From: Scolanthus callimorphus
Taxonomy: Eukaryota; Cnidaria; Anthozoa; Actiniaria; Edwardsiidae
Direction: 5' to 3'
DNA length: 64,000 nt
Assembly (NCBI GenBank): GCA_033964015.1
Contig: CM066919.1
Span: 23,427,204 to 23,491,203, forward strand
The notes below the pieces were generated by a model. That model saw only the letters and a program-made list of their open reading frames with translations. It ran no database searches and was not told where the DNA came from. Positions 59,901-64,000 of the stretch are shown here, one piece after another; positions within the stretch are counted from its first letter, which is position 1; each line of letters begins with the position of its first letter. Position numbers and translations under genes: made by a program.

Positions 59901-61398
59901 TCCATTTCCTGGCGAGCCACCTTAATAGTTATGCCACTCTGTTTTCCTCTTGCAGCACGGAGCTGTCAGACAAGTTCGACTGGTCACCAATAGGGCAGGC
60001 AAACCCAAGGGGTATGGGTACGTGGAGTTTGAGGAAGAGGTAAAAGCACTTACCTTAGAGTGGGAGCCCTCTCTCTTAATATCATTATTAATAGAGTCCT
60101 AAAGTGATGACGTCACAAAAACAAAATTTTCAATTTAGCGATATTTGTTCCTTGATTTCCAAAAGTCATATCGATTGAAAGCTACACACCAAAAATGAGG
60201 TGAATCGGTTGAAACGCGACCGAGATATGGCCCGCTGAATACATAATTTTCTTTAACAAATCACTGTATTTTTCGTTCAGTTCATAAAGTTATGAACTGA
60301 GTCCAAAATACAGTGATTTGTTAAAGAAAATTATGTATTCATTGGGCCATAGCTCGGTCGCATTTCAACCGATTCACCTCATTTTTGGCATGCAACGTTC
60401 TTCGAAGTTGGTCTTTTATTATCCGTGGACTAAAATATGAAATTCGAATTTTTTCCAATTTGTGACGTCACACTTTAGGACTCTATATATTCACAGTTAA
60501 TAAAGTTGTTCATATTTGTTTTCTACTCATGAAAAGCTTTAAGATAATATATGTACATGTAGCTATTGTAGCTTAAACGGAAACGAAATGGCAACTATTT
60601 TGGCAAAAGACCCAATGAACCTTTCCCATATTAAACTGTCTTCTGTTGTCTAGATATTACTCTGACAGCTGAACCTATTTTTACAGAGCGCAGCTTCAGC
60701 TGCTGTGATGGCCATGGACGGAACCGTTGTGAAGGAGCGCACGATATCAGTAGCCCTGTCCAACCCTCCAGTTAGGAAGGGTGCTCCCCCTCAACACGCT
60801 CCACCCAACCCGCCACCAGGAAGGTTAGTACATACCCGGGATACGTCCCCTCGCAAGCGCACGATATCAGTAGCCCTGTCCAACACTCCAGTTAGGGTGC
60901 TCCACCACAACACGCCCCACCCACCCCGCCACCGGGAAGGTTAGTACATACCCGGGATACGTCCCCTCGCAAGCGCACGAGATCAGTAGTCCTGATATCG
61001 CCCTCCAGTTAGGGTACTCCACCACAATATGCCCCACCCAACCCGCCACCGGGAAGGTTAGTACATACCCGGATACATCTCTTCGCAAGCGCACGAGATC
61101 AGTAGCCCTGTCCAATCCTCCAGTTAGGAAGGGTTCTCCACCACAATATGCCCCACCCAACCTGTCTAAAGTTCCATTTATTTTTGTCGGCAGTCGTGGC
61201 CGCTCGAAGACTCAGCTCCAGTTGCTGCCCAGATCTCTACAGAAGCATCCAGCGCCGCCTTCTACGTCTACATCCGGGTCTTCATCCACGTCTTCATCAC
61301 AGGAGACTAGTCCTGACACAGGCAACCCGCCTAGCGCGAACGAGGGGAAGAAGGGATTTAGTAACGACTACTTTAGAAGCCTCATGCAGAAGAAATAA
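23107..61398 (+). CDS. SART3: SART3, U4/U6 snRNP recycling factor (27 exons)
   Basis: Nuclear RNA-binding protein that binds U6 snRNA and promotes U4/U6 reassembly for splicing. Exons: 23107-23279, 26884-27009, 27401-27505, 28024-28147, 30281-30340, 30841-30884, 31259-31320, 32385-32515, 36236-36394, 37296-37400, 37913-37946, 38602-38712, 39123-39185, 39681-39739, 39884-39989, 54055-54167, 54730-54806, 55037-55168, 56239-56305, 56591-56675, 56786-56867, 58360-58443, 58905-59009, 59328-59417, 59956-60039, 60687-60823, 61194-61398. All junctions are GT/AG and all phases agree after adding one base in each of four exons (near 23,205, 26,912, 28,058 and 39,931). The total becomes 2,727 nt, or 908 residues, against 963 in human. 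The family order is complete: acidic N-terminus, HAT repeats, basic coiled stretch, RRM1, RRM2, LSm-interaction motif. Three antisense genes lie in its introns. Confidence 0.93.
23746..23808. repeat. Poly-C tract, 63 nt
   Basis: An uninterrupted run of 63 C in SART3 intron 1. Its true length is doubtful in any assembly. The two poly-proline ORFs across it are artefacts. Confidence 0.9.
24751..26815. mobile_element. 2.1-kb inverted-repeat element rich in TTTTTGC / GCAAAAA
   Basis: The ends are gcctcgcgcacgatgttg and caacatcgtgcgcgagg. The interior has two blocks rich in tttttgcc (about 25,200-25,460 and 25,840-25,980) and one block rich in the complement, ggcaaaaa (about 26,220-26,530). The element could therefore fold into a very large imperfect hairpin. 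ORFs here (Phe/Leu/Cys-rich or Lys/Gln-rich) only reflect the repeat. No transposase is visible. It lies in SART3 intron 1. Confidence 0.6.
26884..39989 (+). CDS. SART3: SART3 HAT-repeat exons (exons 2-15)
   Basis: These exons encode the half-a-TPR repeat domain that in human SART3 dimerises and binds deubiquitinases such as USP15. Diagnostic segments are RQARQNMRSYFPLTE (exon 2), MWLAWVKDELPL (3), LWIEYCQL (4), WDGYREFE (5), SLYRRQLAIPLL (7), MRDFEDWLED (8), RIQCLYERALKQNCLVGDLW (9), HERALRNCPWVSLLWQSYL (10), SLDKALTCGF (12), WARIE (14) and LEFWLEYASLIR (15). Exon 4 and exon 15 each contain an apparent one-base loss. Intron 8 (32,516-36,235) holds the MFSD6-like gene. Intron 15 (39,990-54,054) holds the two PAN/TSP1/ILEI genes. 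Confidence 0.9.
28416..30186. mobile_element. 1.8-kb inverted-repeat element in SART3 intron 4
   Basis: The left end contains tagtccggcggattagcaaa, and further in attgcgcacttttggctaaa. The right end contains the inverted equivalents (tttagcctaaaatgcgcaat, then ctctaatccgccagacta). There is no transposase ORF. A second inverted-repeat element is nested at 29,465-30,069. Confidence 0.6.
29465..30069. mobile_element. Nested 605-bp inverted-repeat element
   Basis: The ends are agatatggaggcacgct and agcgtgcctccatatct. The next inward stretches, tcgtagcgaaagctag and ctagctttcgctacga, extend the stem. It lies inside the larger element at 28,416-30,186, so it inserted later. Confidence 0.65.
31712..32142. 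mobile_element. MITE-like element in SART3 intron 7
   Basis: The left end is gtacatgccccgggggactc and the right end is the inverted gagtcc-type sequence ending ccccaggtacat. Inner arms tcggggatgatcgtcc and gacgatcatccccga give a clear stem. There is no ORF. Confidence 0.6.
33260..35009 (-). CDS. MFSD6-like major facilitator transporter, intronless, nested in SART3
   Basis: A membrane transporter of the MFS superfamily, closest by eye to MFSD6. ATG is at 35,009 (MEQNTATMRPWY) and the stop is at 33,260. Hydrophobic segments run throughout. Diagnostic pieces are FGGPVWGSVADKTGRYKSVL (the loop 2-3 MFS signature), a long glycosylation-site-rich loop, FAPLGYGVGAFVSGLAMD, and EAKATMQGIVQGVCLGVG with GGVLYKAYGARVMFRG. 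The last matches the conserved MFSD6 sequence SAQGILQGLHLGLG. About 583 residues are expected, somewhat shorter than human MFSD6. Three breaks (about 34,915, 34,506 and 33,793) lie in G or A runs, and one added base in each restores the frame. It has no introns and lies wholly in SART3 intron 8 on the opposite strand, consistent with a retrogene. The substrate is unknown. Confidence 0.82.
36680..37136. mobile_element. Two MITE copies head to head, forming a 457-bp palindrome
   Basis: Each half is about 228 bp and itself has terminal inverted repeats (aaagagcctgtgtcagcc and ggctgacacgggctctt). The halves are near-perfect reverse complements with the centre near 36,909. A third, interrupted copy lies at about 39,231-39,576. 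It is in SART3 intron 9. Confidence 0.75.
39231..39576. mobile_element. Truncated copy of the 228-bp MITE family, interrupted
   Basis: It matches the right-hand part of the 36,680-37,136 elements (ctctaaatcagccgatggaa through ggctctttaa) and lacks roughly the first 90 bp. It is split by a different element at 39,278-39,458. It lies in SART3 intron 13. Confidence 0.7.
39278..39458. mobile_element. 181-bp MITE inserted in another MITE, 6-bp target duplication
   Basis: The arms are ccttataacatcttgatacc on the left and ggtatcaagatgttataagg on the right. The hexamer aattca is duplicated at both sides (39,272-39,277 and 39,459-39,464), and removing one copy plus the insert rejoins the host element exactly. 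There is no ORF. Confidence 0.75.
40294..44595 (-). CDS. Secreted PAN/apple-TSP1-ILEI protein A, nested in SART3
   Basis: Exons 5' to 3': 44595-44505 (signal peptide, LAHSSLSLLILVSSGFCYCL), 43494-43227 (PAN/apple-like, SSCRITCYLEPECISFNVG), 42847-42732 (Cys-rich module), 42008-41841 (TSP1, WTSWSSWSDC and FRTCTDPAPQRNGAKC), 41567-41431 (first strands of the FAM3/ILEI fold, SILVDGQEYSLK) and 40677-40294 (ILEI core, YNIVALDVTGMVLW and LPDQTIVLITIHGSG, then the stop). Phases match at every junction. The total is 387 codons plus stop after adding one G near 43,438 and removing one near 42,812. The missing G is present in paralogue B. It is predicted to be extracellular. FAM3/ILEI domains occur in cytokine-like and carbohydrate-modifying proteins, but its function is unknown. 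It lies in SART3 intron 15. Confidence 0.85.
41065..41205. repeat. Foldback element
   Basis: The arms are atttctcatcaggatttcca and tggaaatcctgatgaaa around a short loop, with flanking tatcaaacac and gtgtttgata. A related sequence is present near 45,372-45,430. It lies in an intron of gene A. Confidence 0.5.
42186..42385. mobile_element. MITE-like element, family shared with 61,944-62,135
   Basis: About 200 bp with ends atagacctttttttacctt and aaggtaaagaggtctat, and inner arms tttcagatcacgtggcattc and the inverted gaatgccgcgtgatctga. The copy at 61,944-62,135 shares both arms and the centre gggatgcttccatattcat. There is no ORF. Confidence 0.65.
42394..42650. repeat. 37-bp tandem repeat, about seven copies
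   Basis: The unit begins cccgagggtcgtgttgaacg and ends aagtgcggtacgg. Copies start at 42,394, 42,431, 42,468, 42,504, 42,541, 42,578 and 42,615. They are almost identical. The differences are mostly one-base length changes in short runs (for example ccg for cccg, and tgtgaac for tgttgaac). It lies in an intron of gene A. Confidence 0.85.
43037..43310. repeat. 137-bp tandem duplication of PAN exon end plus splice donor
   Basis: The segment beginning accgaaggtactcact at about 43,035 repeats at about 43,172 (offset 137 bp). It includes the 3' end of the minus-strand PAN exon of gene A, its donor (acttac on the plus strand at 43,221) and adjacent intron. The extra copy places a second exon-end and donor (about 43,084-43,170) inside the intron. 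Similarity between copies is high, so the duplication is recent. Confidence 0.75.
44600..46336. other. Spacer between paralogues A and B
   Basis: No exon seen. It contains a short direct repeat at 44,828-44,882 (acactcatccgtgaattaac repeated), a palindrome near 45,810-45,835 (gagtcaatagctattgactc), and a dispersed tract also found near 35,180 (tgggtaccagagtctccaa). The upstream region of gene A must lie here. Confidence 0.45.
46337..53509 (-). CDS. Secreted PAN/apple-TSP1-ILEI protein B, nested in SART3
   Basis: Exons 5' to 3': 53509-53464 (signal peptide MEFALYCFLLALSFQ), 51794-51523 (PAN/apple-like, SSCRITCYLEPECISFNVG), 48936-48822 (Cys-rich, CRPDQYCKP and CMACVPEENC), 48229-48053 (TSP1, GGWSEWSSWSPCSATCG), 47596-47487 (FAM3 strands, SSIVVNGQELSMK) and 46792-46337 (ILEI core, GHNVVAL and LPPDTIVLIAVHGNG, then a longer C-tail). 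Every junction is in phase without any correction, giving 391 codons plus stop. All exon phases equal those of paralogue A, so the two arose by tandem duplication. The PAN exon is almost identical between copies while the other exons have diverged. The donor of exon 5 (gtacct) is weak. The intron between PAN and Cys-rich exons holds the 82-bp minisatellite. Confidence 0.87.
46905..46981. repeat. Foldback with C run in the loop
   Basis: The arms are ccatcttggattttgtgaca-like sequence and its inverse (tgtcacaaaatccaagatgg), each about 28 bp. The loop contains a run of C. It lies in SART3 intron 15, just 5' of the ILEI exon of gene B. Confidence 0.5.
47636..48030. repeat. Hexamer/18-mer simple repeat (cgttatcattat type)
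   Basis: About 400 bp of imperfect units such as cgtttccgttatcattat and cgttgtcgttgtc. It ends about 20 bp from the donor of the TSP1 exon of gene B. All six frames are open over much of it, which is a consequence of the repeat and not of coding. Confidence 0.85.
49140..51339. repeat. 82-bp minisatellite, 26 full copies plus one partial
   Basis: The unit begins ccctggttcattataatgat and ends gacacaaatgttacg. Starts fall exactly every 82 bp from 49,140 to 51,272 with no length variation. Substitutions are few: tt to ct in the ggttc box of the copies at about 50,538, 50,620, 50,702, 51,190 and 51,272, one ggttta variant near 50,948, one gtgtc variant near 49,767, and taggact in the last copy. 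Near-identity implies recent amplification or homogenisation. It lies in an intron of gene B and in SART3 intron 15. Confidence 0.95.
51887..52161. repeat. About 94-bp degenerate tandem repeat, three copies
   Basis: Units contain gccaatcagaatcgaa, then a gctgctgaatggcttccctg-type box, then gccaatcaaaatcaaggtgc. They start near 51,887, 51,981 and 52,070 (the third is shortened). Minus-strand ORFs across it are repeat-derived. It lies in intron 1 of gene B. Confidence 0.6.
52619..52769. repeat. 84-bp direct repeat, two copies
   Basis: The block aaagtttcctgttattgaac through cgtattcaaaa occurs at about 52,619 and again at about 52,703. The surrounding sequence repeats gaacacgaaattt motifs. There is no coding signal. 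Confidence 0.6.
53110..53385. mobile_element. MITE-like element, copy 2 (inverted relative to copy 1)
   Basis: Same family as 457-735. The ends are tgcattgctacgcgac and gtcgcgtagcaatgca. The core gcgattggcgatttt and the mirror aaaatcgccaatcgc are shared. It lies about 80 bp downstream of the signal-peptide exon of gene B. Confidence 0.6.
54055..56675 (+). CDS. SART3: SART3 last HAT and basic coiled-coil exons (16-20)
   Basis: Exon 16 (CRKILQRAVQSASDNPEG) matches the final HAT repeat and exon 17 (LEDWDASFSRCHTRIK) its conserved continuation. Exon 18 is an alanine/lysine/glutamate-rich basic helix (AAEKEAAQAKAEEKATEK), which corresponds to the nuclear-localisation and coiled-coil stretch before the RRMs. 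Exons 19 and 20 are short and acidic and act as a linker. Phases connect without correction. Confidence 0.88.
54519..54690 (+). mobile_element. tRNA-derived SINE-like sequence
   Basis: A tRNA-like head reads ggtggccgagtggtctaag, which matches a polymerase III A box of the Leu/Ser type. About 45 bp later gggctggattccggctt resembles a degenerate B box. A non-tRNA tail continues to about 54,690. The degenerate B box makes it unlikely to be a functional tRNA. It lies in SART3 intron 16. Confidence 0.55.
55169..56238. other. SART3 intron 18
   Basis: A 1.07-kb intron with no internal gene seen. It contains an inverted pair near 55,520-55,810 (ttacacttttttctcgc-type and its mirror ending gtgtaaactggcctt), probably a short inverted-repeat element. 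Confidence 0.4.
56786..60823 (+). CDS. SART3: SART3 tandem RRM exons (21-26)
   Basis: RRM1 is split over exons 21-23, with RNP2 VFISNLLF and RNP1 KGYAYVEF. RRM2 is split over exons 24-26, with RNP2 LFVSNLAF and RNP1 KGYGYVEF. The segment MEGRPMFISPCVDKTKNP between them is close to the human inter-RRM sequence. In human SART3 these domains bind U6 snRNA. Exon 26 ends in a proline-rich stretch, and its 3' end with the splice donor is repeated downstream (60,737-61,165). Confidence 0.9.
57125..58025 (+). mobile_element. Degraded LINE (non-LTR retrotransposon) fragment
   Basis: It carries pieces of a non-LTR reverse transcriptase. A spacer typical of LINE ORF2 (AKKAFYENAFSSKRPKVIW) is at about 57,255-57,310. 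RPVSSLPALSKVF is at 57,733-57,772 and the catalytic-region motif LADYSKAFDTVNF at 57,840-57,880. Several frameshifts and internal deletions separate them. The endonuclease and 3' end are missing. It lies in SART3 intron 21, within remnants of the 10,421-type MITE. Confidence 0.75.
60092..60486. mobile_element. 395-bp palindromic element in SART3 intron 25
   Basis: The ends are tagagtcctaaagt and actttaggactcta, next to gacgtcac on both sides. The centre is a second strong stem (acagtgatttgttaaagaaa on the right arm, its mirror on the left). Most of the element is self-complementary. There is no ORF. Confidence 0.65.
60737..61165 (+). repeat. Four tandem copies of the 3' end of SART3 exon 26 with its donor
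   Basis: The motif starting gcgcacga recurs at about 60,737, 60,857, 60,973 and 61,090 (period 116-120 bp). Each copy carries exon-like sequence (cagtagccctgtccaa) and most keep the donor context aaggttagta. Copy 1 is the functional exon end and copies 2-4 lie in the intron before the last exon. Copies 2-4 have frame or splice-site differences, so they are probably not coding, but each donor-bearing copy could act as an alternative 5' splice site. Confidence 0.7.
61194..61398 (+). CDS. SART3: SART3 terminal exon with LSm-interaction motif
   Basis: It begins SRGRSKTQLQLLPRSLQKH, matching human GRTQLSLLPRALQ. A serine/threonine/proline-rich linker follows, ending in KGFSNDYFRSLMQKK and stop TAA at 61,396. 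The C-terminal motif corresponds to the LSm-interaction motif that binds LSm2-8 on U6. No clear AATAAA was seen soon after the stop. Confidence 0.88.
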
Positions 61399-63108
61399 TG
61401 TAAATATATATTGTATGTACTTGTAGGTGAATATGATACACTACTGTGTTAGAAAAATGCGATAGATTTTATACCACTACTGTGTTATACTGTCTTGGTT
61501 TGACAAGAAGTATTTACGTACACAGCTGCCTGTCATACGCAACCCGTTTTACTTGGGGACGCTGCATGCGACGTATCCTTTGCCCTCAACGGCTGGCTTC
61601 CTGTCGCATAAGGGGCTTTTTGTAGTAGATACGCCTCATAGAGTACCAGCCCATGTAGTAACAAAAAAAACACGCTAGCGTAGTTACACTAGGAGATGCG
61701 CACCCGCAATCGATCTAAAGGTACACCACACAAATCCATTTTCGAAAACCTACGTTTTCTTTTGTAGTGTGGAGGATACTGAAAGATAATCAGGAAGGTT
61801 GCGTCCAAACCAATCTAGTGTGCGTCCACACTAGCCAGCTTTCGAACGTCCCCTTTGTTAATGTCGACAGCGTTTTCAATCTTCCGTTTTAAGAATGTAA
61901 ATGTTGGACGCCGACTCTCCTGACTTGCAGCTCGTAAGCCGAAAAGACCTCACACTTGGGCGTAATGTTTCCTTTCTCAGATCACGTGCCATTCATTTGA
62001 ATTTTTTTGTTTTGTCTGGGATGCTTCCATATTCATATATCCTTCGGTGCGTAGCAGAAAAAGAAAGAAATGCTCGTGTGAATGACACGTGATCTGAAAT
62101 GGTGAAAACACTACGCCCTAGCGAAAGACTGGTCTATCATATGATGGGCCCAACGGCGCCACTGGAAGCAAAGCGGCCATAAGGAGAGCCATAGACTTTC
62201 CCAAAGTCCGCTGTTCCACTTTTTTTAATTGACTCTCCCGAGCTCCACCGTGTGCTTTTTTCACTTTGTTCTAAGGAAAAACAGAATGATGAAACTAATA
62301 CAACAAAATAAAACTTAGTTTCCCATTGTCGAGTCTATAACAGGTATTTTCTTTAAGCCAGAGATAACCACTTCTACAACTTTTTCCCAACAAATATTTT
62401 TATTCGTTGCCATTTATCTGGGATAGTAAATCTATTATTAACATAGCTTTCTCTCTCAATATGAAAGAAATTCTAAAATATTTTATTAACGACATATGTC
62501 TACAATATCTTGGTCATGCACCTTTTTTCTTTTCTTTATATTTTTCTTCATATCTACTATCACGCTTTTCGGCAAATTTTAGGTAATGCCGAAATAAACT
62601 TTCTTGTCTTGTAATTTCTTGTCTACAAAACATAGTTTGACAAAAATACGACAAGAATGGCGAATAACTACAAAAATATCAAATCGCGACATACTTTTGT
62701 TTTCCTTTTTTTCTTTCAGATAACAAATAAACCTTTATAGACTTCTGTCTCTATAAAAATAATAAACAAATACACCTTAATTTTTTTTTCATTTTACGTA
62801 TTTTCTGTAGATTTTCTTTCTCTACCAGTAGTGAGAAAGCTGTATGTAAGCCCCAAGCCTACTTTCCAATAAATTACGACCTTTCTCTTTGATGTAATGG
62901 CTGTCCGACATTACAACTATACGGTAAACTTCTCAGTTTTGTCCCGCCTCAGAAAATGGCCCAACACAGTTGCACAGGTAAAAGTTTCACGCGGCCCAAG
63001 AGATGGGCTCAATATTTTTTCTCATTCTATGTTTTTTTAACGGAGGTCAACGCCCTTGAAAGGTAGAGACCAGTAATCTTCTACTCCATCCTTTAAATAC
63101 ATCTCTAT
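61399..63108. other. Convergent intergenic region between SART3 and the SMYD4-like gene
   Basis: It holds the 3' UTRs of two convergent genes, one MITE-like element (61,944-62,135) and AT-rich sequence at 62,260-62,900. No further exon was found. Confidence 0.45.
61944..62135. mobile_element. MITE-like element, second copy of the 42,186 family
   Basis: It shares cttgggcgtaatgtt, the tcagatcacgtgccattcat arm, the centre gggatgcttccatattcat and the right arm cacgtgatctgaaa with 42,186-42,385. The outer ends are diverged. Confidence 0.6.
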
Positions 63109-64000
63109 TTATATAAAGTCTCTAGGCCCGCCAACAGTGGCCAGACACTTCTTCATCTCCCCTAGTTCTTGGACATCAGGGTGGCACCGACCGTAAAATG
63201 TGGCCAACAAGTCGATGGCCTTGTCGATTATAGTCTTCGCTTTCTGGACTTGCCGATCGTTAAATAGCAGCTGCGAAAGTTTGTGAAGCTCGTGTCCGTA
63301 TTCGACACTCGAGGAGCCGAATGCTTTCTCTACAGCCTCTGAGCTCTGAAGACAGTGATGGGTCGCCTGCTTGAAATCGCCTAACATGGCGTAGCACCTG
63401 AGAAAAAGGGAAACAAACGAGGATTACTCTATAAATGTTCCTACAAACGTACCAGAAACGTCTGTCACTCGCAGCCTCTTATTTAGCAAATGTCCGTAAA
63501 TACAAGAGAGAGGTCTTTCTTATGCGCGCTTTTACGTACAAAATTGAATTGAATTTACGGACGTTCGCCAAGTAAGAGACTACAAGCAGGCTTTTTGTCA
63601 CTTGCTAAACAATACGCGTGCGTTTGTTATGTTGTTCACGGGACATTACAGTAAAAGTCCATAGCCTGCGTTGGCAACTTAACTGAACTTTGGTAAGTTT
63701 AGTTTGCCTTATAACGCAGCGTAGAGCTTAGGACAAAATAGTCAAGTCCCAAATCTGTTTGATCTTCATTTGAGGCAAAACGCACTGGACACAAAAGCTA
63801 GGAACAGCAGTTTGATTAACTCTTCTTACCTTGCAATGGCATCGTGATTCTCGGCGAGATCCTTGTGATATCTATGCAAGATTTGCTTCCTAGTGCGCAA
63901 GCACTCGTCGAGCACCTCTATAGCTTCCTGTACCCCTATTCTCTCCATTGTCCTAATGCCCTTGAAGAACAACAAATCGGCCTCGCGCGCCAGCCGTAAC
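63109..64000 (-). CDS. SMYD4: SMYD4-like protein, C-terminal TPR exons (partial)
   Basis: The last two exons of a minus-strand gene that continues beyond the window: 64000-63830 (open at the edge) and 63397-63109 (stop at 63,109). Read in order they give helical TPR-type sequence (EAIEVLDECLRTRKQILHRY, then HKDLAENHDAIAR, CYAMLGDFKQATHHC and FGSSSVEYGHELHKLSQLLF, ending near YGRCHPDVQELGEMKKC). This resembles the C-terminus of SMYD4, a SET and MYND domain protein with TPR repeats. The SET and MYND domains lie outside the window, so the family call rests on the C-terminus only. Donor and acceptor sites are canonical and in phase. Confidence 0.65.

Overview
The window is eukaryotic, and an anthozoan cnidarian (sea anemone or coral) is the best fit. 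The evidence is short exons with GT/AG introns, dense small inverted-repeat transposons, and secreted PAN/TSP1/ILEI proteins and class C receptors of a kind common in cnidarians. That placement is inference, because no species-diagnostic sequence was recognised.

Layout from left to right. 1-1,770 is mostly repeats, with a possible partial minus-strand exon at the edge. 1,776-4,118 is an intronless, heavily frame-disrupted phospholipase C delta-like gene. 7,724-10,400 is an intronless metabotropic-glutamate-type class C receptor. 10,400-15,600 holds transposon-like repeats. 15,625-22,585 is a multi-exon minus-strand gene that I could not name. It is head to head, about 520 bp apart, with a 27-exon plus-strand SART3 gene (23,107-61,398).

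SART3 encodes the U4/U6 snRNP recycling factor. Its exon phases all connect, giving about 908 codons with HAT repeats, two RRMs and a C-terminal LSm-interaction motif. Its introns carry three complete genes on the opposite strand. One is an intronless MFSD6-like transporter (33,260-35,009). The other two are tandem paralogues (40,294-44,595 and 46,337-53,509) with the order signal peptide, PAN/apple, Cys-rich module, TSP1, FAM3/ILEI. The second paralogue contains a 27-copy, 82-bp minisatellite in an intron. At the right edge is the 3' end of a minus-strand SMYD4-like gene (63,109 to beyond 64,000).

Most genes need single-base corrections in short homopolymers to read through. After these, phase and length agree exactly in SART3 and both paralogues. 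This points to indel errors in the assembly rather than to many pseudogenes. The phospholipase gene is the one case dense enough in frame changes to remain ambiguous.

The rest is repeats: several families of non-autonomous inverted-repeat elements (some nested, some with clear target duplications), a LINE reverse-transcriptase fragment, a tRNA-derived SINE, minisatellites, and unusually many long poly-C/poly-G tracts.
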